64,000 nucleotides of DNA from Trichobilharzia regenti (lineage: Eukaryota; Platyhelminthes; Trematoda; Strigeidida; Schistosomatidae), in the NCBI GenBank assembly GCA_944472135.2, contig OX235264.1, forward strand, positions 123,409,809 to 123,473,808, in the 5' to 3' direction. Shown here piece after piece: positions 54,513-64,000 of the stretch (position 1 is its first letter; each line of letters starts with the position of its first letter). Below the pieces are notes generated by a model. It was given only the letters and a program-made list of their open reading frames with translations. It was not told the DNA's origin and searched no databases. Both the position numbers and the translations under genes were made by a program.

Positions 54513-57260
54513 CTAGTGACATTCTTCTATCATGTCGTGGCGCGACGATTGAGGTATGACAGCCAGCCAGCTTCCGTCGTTCTCTCGCCAGGTCAGAGTC
54601 CCGTATGCATTCACTCTGAGTCGATCCCTCTGTCTGAGTAGTGTGGTTAGCTCCTTACTCGCCGTAGTTTGATCCACTTCTATTCCGTTGGTGATCACCT
54701 GTATTACTGTATTCAGCGTATCTTCCAACCTCTGCCTGCGTGCAAGTCTTAGTGGGTCTTGTTCTACAGCATGCACTCCGCAAGCGACCTCAGGCAACTC
54801 AGACTCATCTTCTGGTCTCGATAACAAATCTGCCAAGACATTCTCACTTCCAGGAACGTGTGAGATCGTAAAATCGTACTCCTGAAGACGCAACATCCAC
54901 CGTGACAACTTCCCCCGTGGGTCTCTCGCTGTCTTCAAAAATTGTAGCGGCTTATGATCAGTTTCGATGTGGAACCGCCGGCCGAGTAAACAAGGTCTCC
55001 ATTTGTCGACTGCCCATACCATTGCTAAACATTCTTTCTCTATCGTTGAATACTTTCTCTTTGTAAGTGTCAAAACCCGACTGGCATATTCAACGATTCC
55101 CTCGTCCTGTCTTAGGACCGCACCTATAGCGTTGTCACTGGCATCTGTGCACACTGTGAACTGTCTTCCAGGTACAGGTAGTTTTAGCGTCATTTGTTGG
55201 TGGTCGAGCAGCTGTTTAATTCTGTCGAATGTCCTCTGCGATTCTTCCGACCAAACAAACTTTGGCTCACCTAGCAGCCTGTATAGAGGGGCTGCTATCT
55301 CATTGAAGTTCTTCACGAAGCGACTATAAAACGCTGCTCTACCCAAGAATCGTCTCAGTTTTCTCTTTGAATTCGGGGCTGGAATCGTTTTAATCGTCAA
55401 AATTTTCTCCGGCAGTGGTTTAATCTCACCATTTCCCACTTTATGTCCCAACAGAGTAATATTCTTTTTGGCTATCTGGGACTTGGTTTTGTTGACGCGT
55501 AGTCCAAACTCTTCGATGCGTCGCAGCACGGCTTCTACATGGTTGACGTGATCGTTTTCGTTTTGACTGTATATGACGAGATCATCGCCATAAACCTCCA
55601 CGTTTTTCAAGTTCCTAAGTAATAGCTTCATCAGTCGTCTGAACGTAAACAGTGCACCTGCTAGTCCAAACGGCATGCGTTTAAATCGATATTGTGTCTG
55701 ACCCACGATGAAAGCCGTCTTATCTCTGTCACTTTGTTTTATCGGTATCTGCCAGTATCCTGAGCGAAGATCGAGAACCGAAAACACATTCGCACCTTGT
55801 AGGCGATCTAAGGTTTCTACCACTGTTGGCATGGCACACGGTCTTAACTCTGTCATACTGTTTAACTGTCGAAAATCAACACAGAATCTATACTTCCCAT
55901 TCGCTTTTTTTACTAACAGCACTGGAGAGTTGTACGGGCTATCAGCTTCCTCAATAATATCATCTTTTAACATCTCTTGCACTTGTCGCTCCACTTCGCC
56001 TTCCAGATGACATGGAACTCTTCGCGTCAGAAATGACCTTACTTTAGGATCCCTTGACGGAATTTCATGATTCACCTTATCGCAATAACCGTATGGGTCC
56101 CCATCTCCAGTGAACAGATGATCGTATTTATTAATTAACTCTGCCATTATCTGTACTGCCGACAGCCTAACCGCTGCTACCTCGCTGGTCTCATACATGT
56201 TGATACGCCCGTATTTCGCGACCACAACTTTCGCTTGCGCGTCGATTATTGCACCAATCTCCCGCAGAAAATCCGCTCCTAATATCGTTCTCTGTAGTTC
56301 GGGTACAACAATGAAAGCAAACGTCACCTCGCAGCCGCCAACATCGACCGTACAGTTCGATCTACCCGTTATACGCAACACATGCCCGCCTACTGTTTGT
56401 ACTGTCAATGAACACGGACTAACACTCTTACATAAATTCTTATCGATTAACGACACGGCCGCTCCTGTATCTATCAAACATACTACTTCTCGATCATTCA
56501 CTCGCAACTTCGAATACAGAGCGCCTTTCTCAATAGCTCCCACTAAGTCTAGTTTCAAACGAGAGACAGAACAAGTATTATACCGTCTGAAATTTTTTCT
56601 TTTCCGCCTTTCTGGGCAGTATCTTCTCCAGTGTCCCGGCTTCCCGCATTCAAAACATCGGTCTTTTCTATCAGCCAACTTTAACGCCGCCACTTCCCTC
56701 TGCAATGCTTCAATTTTTTGCTCATATTCGTTTGATTTCGGTTGGTCTATAGCGGCTACCGTTGTGCTCAGCAGCTGTCTGGTCACCTTCGCCAGCTCAC
56801 CAATATCCATCGGCTGCGTTGAGTTAACCAGTTTTAATCGCTGAGAAATGTGGTCTGGGACACCCTCGATGAATTGGGAAGACAGTAACTGCACTTCTGA
56901 TTCTTCATCCAAAGTGGGAAGCGCGCGTCGAAGTGGATTCGTCAGTTTTACCGCCAACACTAGTGGGTCTCCATCCGGTCCCAGCTTCGTTGACCGGAAC
57001 TGCTCCATCGCTAGCTGTCTGTCTGTTGCGCTGTCGAACTCGGACACTAGTCGTTCAACCAATTTCTTCCAAGACACTGTGCCATTTGACCTGTCTACGC
57101 TGTCATATGCCGCCTTCGCTCGGCCTCTCAACAGCGTCCCCAGGACAACTGCCTTCGCCGCCTGCTCCTTGACACCCACCAGCTCAGCAACAGCCTCGAA
57201 GTCACGTAAAAAGCTCCGTATGCCTCCTTCTTCAAACGCAGCTGGTCACGAGCTCTTCAT
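54513..57260 (-). pseudogene. Gag-protease-RT-RNase H frame, right unit
   Basis: Same organisation as the left unit, including the early TGA (57,248-57,246) after the ATG at 57,260-57,258. Over 888 codons I see two residue differences: Asn for Thr in 'LVNSTQ' of the gag region, and Ala for Thr in 'VVVAKYGR' after the protease. Such closeness indicates a very recent duplication. Confidence 0.9.
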
Positions 57261-57263
57261 TTT

Positions 57264-57281
57264 CTGGAGGCAGCGACACCA
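57264..57281 (-). promoter_or_regulatory. Primer binding site, right unit
   Basis: Same sequence and position as in the left unit, two bases inside LTR 3. Confidence 0.6.
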
Positions 57282-57283
57282 AA

Positions 57284-57604
57284 TGTAACAACAGAAGACA
57301 AGGGCGAAGCAACAGATCGTTTTATTATGAAAATCAACACGTATTTATACATATTTCACATACATTATTATAGACAAGCGCAGTCATCTGATTGGTCGTT
57401 TATCAGAAGTTAGGCAGACAAACGCAGGCTTCTGATTGGTTGTTTTGGGATTCCTCGACAAACAGAGTTCTCTATCTGCGAATCATATTTTGCCACGTTA
57501 ACCTTGCTGTGATTGGTTGTTGAATCAGCCTTGTTCATATTTTCTCACGGCCCATATTAACGTAGATTAGTGTCAACCAATCGGCTAGCAACCTGCTCTC
57601 ACCA
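57284..57604 (-). repeat. LTR 3 (5' LTR of right unit), 321 bp
   Basis: Same length as LTR 2, with one difference noticed (TTTTGGGA for TTTCGGGA). TATAAATA is at 57,350-57,343 and AATAAA at 57,326-57,321. It is followed by the TATCCT duplication. Confidence 0.92.
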
Positions 57605-57991
57605 TATCCTCACTGTTATTTGCATATTGACTAGGCACACTTTGTTGTCTGACACGTGGCTGCTTGCATTACTTGTACACCAAACTTGTGAAATTTATGA
57701 AGGCAGGAACTCGAATTTAGTGTTTGAGATCATTCGTATGCTGGTCCTCGACACATTGATTTCAGTGTAATAACTGACACTGGCTTTTCATTATCGTACG
57801 CGTCGATCGAAAGCATTCTACAATTGCATTTAAAGAAGGGAAAATGCCGCTTTGTAATTCCTCAAAATGACTCCGACTGTTGCTGTTTACGGTTATAAGC
57901 ATAAATCCTGAGCACTGTGTTAAAACCTGACTCCATTTTGCACATTTATTTATCTTGGTGAAGGAATATAATGTTTGTTGCTGTTGTTGAT

Positions 57992-58064
57992 TCAGCATAA
58001 TCACCATTGCTGTCCTCGGTGTGCTTATCGCAACTCCTGCTTTCATGGAATCTGACACTATCAT
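57992..58064 (+). other. Candidate signal-peptide-like exon
   Basis: After a GTTGATTCAG acceptor-like site, one frame reads 'IITIAVLGVLIATPAF', then 'MESDTI', and reaches ATCATGTGAGT, a donor-like site. The hydrophobic stretch and the AxA-like end resemble a signal peptide, but no ATG precedes it in this exon. The palindrome 1 counterpart (about 18,915-18,985) is shifted out of frame. It lies just upstream of the Cys-containing frame at 58,090-58,344. Confidence 0.25.
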
Positions 58065-58089
58065 GTGAGTTCCCTCGTTCCTTTACGCC

Positions 58090-58344
58090 ATGCAAAATTG
58101 TTCCTCGACGATACGCGGGTTTTCCACATACAATTCGTCCGACCACTATATGCTTATCTCAGTGTTTATTTCCCAAGAGATATCGTCATTCAATTCACTC
58201 GATATCTGTGAAGTGTTTCAAATTGATTGCAGTGATGCAGCGCTGAACTACACAATTTCTGTGTTTCCTCCTTTCAACCTTACTGTCTTCAACATCTGCG
58301 AAGGCTATCGACTTACTAATAATCACTGCTTGCATTATAAATAA
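58090..58344 (+). CDS. Cys-containing small frame, diverged copy
   Basis: An 84-residue frame from ATG to TAA: 'MQNCSSTIRGF', 'LISVFISQEISSFNSLDICE', 'VFQIDCSDAALNYTIS', 'FPPFNLTVFNICEGYRL', and an ending with NNHCLHYK. From 58,177 on it aligns gap-free with 19,101-19,262. There are two potential N-glycosylation sites (NYT, NLT). Differences between the copies are mostly replacements. It could be the terminal exon of a fast-evolving secreted protein. The first part (58,090-58,176) may not be exonic because it is interrupted in the palindrome copies. Confidence 0.38.
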   Translation: MQNCSSTIRGFSTYNSSDHYMLISVFISQEISSFNSLDICEVFQIDCSDAALNYTISVFPPFNLTVFNICEGYRLTNNHCLHYK

Positions 58345-60746
58345 ATGTGTTTGTACGCATAACGACGCAGTTCATCAAAGCTCACACAGAGCTGACTAGC
58401 TTCACAGGATATCGATTATTATCATTTTATTATACGTTGATATGAAGCAATCGCCAACAAAACCAGGATCAACGAAATTCAAACTGAAACCAACTATTTA
58501 CAAATATATACACTCTATTACTTCTTAAAAGAACTTCATCCTCACACGCAAAATCTAATTAGAATAGAAACACCACACGCATTTGTCAATAGATATTTTA
58601 ATTATAAAAAACACACATTCCTGAAGCGTGTGAACTACAGTGAAACATCTGTAACAACCTCAAATAATATGATCAGGTCATCCGATTTCAGTTCACGTGA
58701 GTGAGAAGGTGTTTACGTTTTTTTTGCTTAACAATTTGACCACCTGATAGTTTGTTCTCTGTAAAGAAACACAGCGTTCAATGGAGGTGTACCTCTCATA
58801 TTACCGAGTTCCTATCTGTTTGGTAACACTTCAAGATGACAGTTGAAATCCAATTCAATTTGGTCTGACATGGTCATTTTATCTATTCTTCATTTCAATC
58901 TTCAGATGATGCCTTCTTTATCTTGCATTTGCTGACATTGTCATGCATCACACTGTTCGTCTAACTGAGTACACTCTCTATGCTCTCTGCACAGTGTTAG
59001 TGGTTCCGAGTTCCTATTATCTCAGATGTCGCAGGTGCCACGATTCGAGTGTATTTCCGGTTAAATTGTATTTTGACATCTCGCGAGGAGAAGTATAACA
59101 GCTGTAATTCACACAACTGAGAATGAACCTACTGTGTTCATTGAAGAATACAGACGATTTTGTCGGTATATTCTCCATCATTTTACGGTGGGTATTTCAG
59201 TAGGACCCAGTTGAGCACTATGAATGCGATGAATCCGTATTCAGATGGATTTCATCAAATTAAGCGTTCGCGTTAACTACAAAACACTAAAAAGAATACC
59301 AACCCGCATACAGAAAGTGAATGTGAATCCACTTGAGAGTTTGATATCAAATGATTGAAACCTCGTTCCGTGATATGCTCCTGTGAGAAGGATTCGGAAA
59401 ATAAATTCATAGTGAATAAACCTAAGGTGTTGATGCGGAGAAATGAATAGACGACTGATATTTCTGAACGTTTACTTATTCTTTCGACAGTGAAACCAAA
59501 TTCAGATAAGTATGAAGACGTTGATATGAAGCGAAACACAACGTGTTGGATGTATTCACTTAGAGTGCAACAGTTTGCAACATGAGAATAGAATAGTGCA
59601 CATCGATACGAGTGCACTTTGAATATTCCTACATCGAACTGTCATCCTCAATTCTAGTCTCAAACAATAACAGACGAATGAACCATATTCGCACAGTAAT
59701 AGGTGTTCTCTTTAATGAGGAAGAGGAAATTTAAGGCTGACGGAGTGATACACCAGAAATCTCCGCGATGTTTCCCTCAATATTTTGAGAGGCAGATCAC
59801 CCAATAGCTACCAGTTACGATTCTGGTGTTGTGAAATTTGAGGAGAATACACCATATTATCAAAATGTGTAACGCATGTCGATAATGTGGCCATACGACG
59901 AATAGAATCAATGTTTGATTTCTGAGGTGCTGAAATGTCTGATGGAACAGAATGTTATAAATTCACTACTCATCAGAAACGCGCGTAGTCAACACTCAAC
60001 TTGCATAGGTCTCTCAGTCTTCACGCTTATTCGACTTATAGCAGCGGAATTGCGAAATTCCATTTCATTCTCAATGCACTGGTGCCCATTATCCATTTTC
60101 TTGGAGAATAACCATGAGCATTTCATAGACACAGTGCAGTATTAGTCTCCAATTTTCTGACGGTGAAATTTACACGATTTCCACTCTATTTCTACTGCAT
60201 CAGTGAGACACGCCTATTTATGTACACATCAAGAATATATGCGAGGATGTCAATCACGATGACTTGAAATCAGTTGGAAAGTACATTTCTGTGCAGATCA
60301 AACGAATATGTCCAAATAACGGAAACGTTTTCATACCATGAAACGTCTTTTCCCTCACTTTCTCACTAGCATACACCTCAAGTAGGAAGAACACGATTTA
60401 TGTGTATTCGAGACATGATTTATTGACGGTAATCATCTTCTTATTGCCGCTGGCACGACTGTGACACGGTGTCCTGTTCCATGAAAATGTTGCATTCCTG
60501 CTGATAAGACACGACCTCAGATAAATTCAATGTATGCCTTACAATTTGATGTTGCCATTTTTATATGTGACTTCGAAATATTTTGGATAATATTCAGTTT
60601 TACTGAAACTTCAGGCGATCCCTTTCACTAAGGTATTCTCCAACGAATCCGCCATCGAATATTCGGTCATTCAAGCAACACGGTAACGAAACACCAAACA
60701 CAATTCCATAAAAAATGTATGCAGGAGAAAATTTCGAGATCGTCAT

Positions 60747-61004
60747 TTGAAAGAAATCCAACACCCATGTGGCATAACTGTGGAAGTTACCTCATTTAAT
60801 CAGTTGTTAGACTTTGTCTGTCTGATCAGTACACTAATATCTAAAGAGCAAATACACACAAGAAATAATACGTCGAGGATTTTTCAGGAATGTTCACACT
60901 TCTCATTTCATTGGTACAGTAAGCATCATCCTTGCGTTGATTTTCCCTTTAGAATATCACGAATGGCTTCATTCTCCTCTGTATTGGAACATACATGCAA
61001 ATAA
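60747..61004 (+). other. Open frame related to 21,640-21,900
   Basis: Similar in frame for about 30 codons (MKEIQHPCGITVEVTSFNQL), then diverged. There is no domain or signal, and it is not supported as a gene. Confidence 0.15.
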
Positions 61005-61957
61005 ATCGGATCAACATAAGTAGCAATTGATTTGGCTGTTGACTGGTGTCTGTGTAACTTCGTGTCTGTACATGCGTATGAACAGTATCGCCATCCCTCA
61101 GCGTAATTGAGTTTTCAAACTCAACCTTTCTAGGCAACAGAACACAACACAAAGCTACATTGCATAGACTCATTCATCATCATTCTATTTCAGAGGCTAG
61201 TGTGGTATAGGAGTAATGATTAAAATGAAGCATAATGTCGTGATTCAAAATGAATTCACGAAATGCGTATTGATAAATACGCCAAGAAAACTTCTCTAGG
61301 TTCCTTCCGAGATCAATACTGTAGGAATTCAATGCACTTGTACGCGAATTGCCTCATATTACTCCATCTTCACTGCATCGACGACGATTTTCATTTGACA
61401 AAGTTAGTGTACACACATGCAAATCAACCATATATACTTCACAGATGAACCAATGAATTCCCTGAGAAGAAGCTCGTTGTTCAACTGCTGGACTTGCGCC
61501 TGATAATATTTTCTAACTGAATATTGCGATGAATAACTAATCAATGAAGTGTGAACTACTCATGCATTACTGATTCACCGTACACTTTTCGTACTCGTCG
61601 AATTTATCGGCCACGTACTACAATCCTCATAGTATTCATCAGTTACTATCGGAAACCACTGTGAATACATTTCACATCAAATTAGACCACAGTAATTCAA
61701 AGGATGATGATGATGCTGAATATGACTGGATCTGACAATGATTATTCGATTCTTCAGACATATCCTCGAACTTCGCTCCAATACTCTACGAACATCAGTC
61801 TCAATTTCGCGTGAATGTAAACATCGTTTGATTGCTTCTCATTCATATGAAATATCGGATCTCCATCAATTGAAACGTGACTATTTCACATGTTGGTGTG
61901 TGTGGTAGTACTTTCACGTCGTAAAATGCTTCACAATCAATCATCTTTGCAATCATG

Positions 61958-64000
61958 TCAGATGTACACGCAGAACACACAGCCAGCAAAATCTGTTATC
62001 AGTGTTTCAAGGAGCATCACCCGAGTGATTCTAAACACTATTGTCGAGTCAGTGATCTCATACATTTGACATACATGGCAATTGCATTTCCACTGGCATT
62101 TCGAATAGGCTGCAGGCTTCGACAGTGTCTGTCCTCGCTTCATAGTGGAGGTCAAATAGCCAGAATGCGATGTTGAGCAACGCGTAATGCAAGCTATCAC
62201 ATATCAGGCACCAAAAAGTGCTCAGCCAATATGCAGAAGGAAGTGAGGTTAGGCTGGACATACTCTGCGGAGACTTCGAAAAGGAGTGGAATTCGAATAT
62301 GAAGCGACGAGTTAGACGTGTTAAGGCGACATGAACACGTTGGTTTTAGGGGTACACAAATAGTCATGGGCAGTTGTGAGAACAGCTTCAAATGATGAGT
62401 GGCATATAGTTCAATGTAGATGTGGCGATATGACATCATCCTCAAACCGATATTCCAACAATGGCGAATGTGAAAATAAATATATAGGTTTCGTGAAATG
62501 TGAATTTTCATCACCTCGAAGATTTATTTTTCACCCTTGTGACGCCACCCGAGCAAAAATCAACACATGGCAATCCGCAAGAGGGTTCTTCTTGACCTAG
62601 GTTTTGCGCTAGTCAACACTAGTCAGCAAAGAATAGCTGCAACACTGAAGGAAGTTATGTCCCATCTAAGAGTTGACCCCTGTTCAACCAGCGCTGCATT
62701 CAGCGTCTTTACCACATAGCTAGCTATTCAGTCCCAAGAATGTCCTACTGTAGGGCAGTTTTGAGCATTCTGCTTAGAGATTAGTCAGAAATCAGCGTTG
62801 TGTGTCTAGTCCTCCGACCGGTGCACTCTCAATTCTATCATTCAAGTTTGCATTGTGGCACCAATTTGAGTAGCTCGATCTCACAGTTCACTTCGAGTTG
62901 TTGATATTATGTGGTTGAAAGCCTTGGTGAGGAAGCCTTTCACACATGTTTACTCGATTCGGCATTCGGTATTTATTCTCATCTACGAGACATTGCTCCA
63001 TTAGGATGAATTTCTTCACTGAGTTTCGCAAAACCAGTAATATTTCCGAAATCGAAATTGTAACCGACTATTCACAACTCTGAGCAAAATATCGTGAGAA
63101 TGTCTATCCTCACTTACTGTTAACAATAGCGTTGGCCTCACACTCAGAATATAATCTGAGTAGACAAATCACACGCATTTGTGAACAGATATTTCTCACA
63201 GACGATAATAAACCACACACATTCCTGAAACGTGTGAACTACAGCGAAACATCTCTCACAATTTCACAGAGTATGCTCAGATTATTCTCTTTTAATTCCA
63301 TTGAGCGAGAGTTTGTTCACATCCTTCGCTTTACATTATGACCACTGGACAAATTGCTTTCTGTGATTAAACAACACTTTTAATGGGGAAAAAAGTACCA
63401 TATTTCCGAGTTCCTAACTGTTTGCATACGTTTTAAGAAACAGCATGATTCGGAATATTCAGGAATGCATTCTTCATTTCATAATTCCCGATATTGTCAT
63501 GCATTACAGTGGCCGTTTTTCTGAGAATACTGTCTATGTTGTCTACTCAATCTCGGTTGTTCGAATAACCCCAGGTATAACAGTTTCTACTATTTGAAAG
63601 CGTTTTACGTTATGGTGGATTGAAACATTTCCCGTGTGAACGTATCTAGACTGTCTTCCAAACAAGTGAGAATGAACGAAATGTGTTCATCGGAGAATTT
63701 GGATGGCCTTGTCGGTATGTTCTCCATCCTTTTACAGCGGAAATTTCAGTAGTAACCAGTTGAGCACTGAGAATGCAATGATTTCGTGTTAAGACGGATT
63801 TCATCAGATTATGAGGCTGCATTAACTTCAAAATTTTGAGTAAGCTACCAACACGAATTCCAAAGTGAATCACTAACAGAAGGCCGACGGGAATTCACTT
63901 TTGGATTTAACGTCAAGACCATTTTCAATTACATGAAGAGGCTTTCTGTGATTTCCTTCTCCAGAAGATATTAGGAACATAAATATCTGGTAACTGTAAA
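61958..64000 (+). repeat. Start of a further module in plus orientation
   Basis: Matches 8,540-10,560 of palindrome 1 in the same orientation but strongly diverged. It carries a frame related to 8,518-8,709 on the minus strand (62,200-61,958) and a degenerate 'MNEMCSSENLDG' frame at about 63,672-63,750. It lacks the SINE seen at 10,270. The junction with the preceding module near 61,957 is abrupt. No gene can be supported in 62,200-64,000. Confidence 0.65.

Larger units (their letters stand above)
48943..57604 (-). mobile_element. Compound Ty3/gypsy-type element: LTR-internal-LTR-internal-LTR
   Basis: Two internal regions of about 3.84 kb share the middle LTR; the repeat period is 4,164 bp. 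The element reads on the minus strand. The outer ends are TG...CA and are flanked by the 6-bp duplication TATCCT. Each unit has a primer-binding-like site starting TGGTGTCGC two bases inside the 5' LTR, a gag-protease-RT-RNase H-integrase order, and a G-rich tract (GACGGGGGGACGAG) before the 3' LTR. Both units carry the same two in-frame stop codons. I infer one insertion followed by unequal LTR recombination or another tandem duplication. Confidence 0.92.
48661..61957 (+). repeat. Module in plus orientation, split by the LTR compound element
   Basis: 48,661-48,942 continues at 57,605. Together they match 18,150-24,240 of palindrome 1, but more diverged. Positions 58,900-59,270, 59,640-60,150 and 61,500-61,950 show the best matches. 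The match stops abruptly near 61,957, inside a sequence equivalent to 24,245. No peptide gene copy is present because the module is cut before that point. The stretches 58,345-58,900, 60,150-60,740 and 61,010-61,957 contain no gene I can support. Confidence 0.72.

Noticed and set aside
1..64000. CRISPR arrays, operons or prokaryotic mobile elements
   Set aside because: No short regularly spaced repeats with unique spacers; introns, TATA boxes, SINEs and LINEs mark this as eukaryotic DNA.

Overview
The window is a eukaryotic, AT-rich, repeat-dense region with short introns (about 100-110 bp), TATA boxes and AATAAA signals. No bacterial-style operons are present. The mobile elements are Penelope-like elements with GIY-YIG remnants, a YADD LINE with its tRNA-derived SINE partner, and a Ty3/gypsy-type LTR element. 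Together with a multicopy family of tiny secreted-peptide genes, they suggest a parasitic flatworm, most likely a schistosome-like trematode. That assignment is inference from style, not from a marker gene.

The dominant structure is a chain of large inverted repeats. Palindrome 1 covers about 1-27,142 and is centred near 13,603. Palindrome 2 covers about 29,000-48,660, with its centre in the spacer at 37,060-37,362; one arm is lengthened by a LINE at 38,000-41,220. The sequence reads as related modules in alternating orientation: 1-8.7 kb (-), 8.7-13.6 (+), 13.6-18.5 (-), 18.5-27.1 (+), a junction at 27.1-29.0, 29.0-37.2 (+), 37.2-48.7 (-), 48.7-61.95 (+, split by the LTR element), and 61.95-64.0 (+).

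The only genes I can build completely are six copies of one two-exon gene, at 2,307-2,552 (-), 13,148-13,391 (-), 13,816-14,059 (+), 24,688-24,931 (+), 36,754-36,998 (-) and 37,423-37,667 (+). Each has a TATA box, a 118-nt signal-peptide exon, an intron of 103-108 bp, a 20-23-nt terminal exon with the stop, and a poly(A) signal. The predicted products are 45-46 aa and leave mature peptides of 14-15 residues with a central Lys-Arg. Four copies form two head-to-head pairs at the palindrome centres, each pair sharing a promoter spacer of 303 bp between TATA boxes. The spacer of pair 2 lies in the opposite orientation to that of pair 1.

Mobile DNA makes up most of the rest. Two Penelope-like remnants lie in palindrome 1, and one is followed at 670-721 by a sequence that folds as a hammerhead ribozyme. 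An old LINE copy is present in both arms of palindrome 2, and a younger copy in one arm. SINEs share their 3' tail with that LINE. A compound gypsy-type element (LTR-internal-LTR-internal-LTR) at 48,943-57,604 has a 6-bp target duplication and the same two in-frame stops in both units. The remaining module sequence holds several weakly supported candidate exons; the rest appears non-coding.
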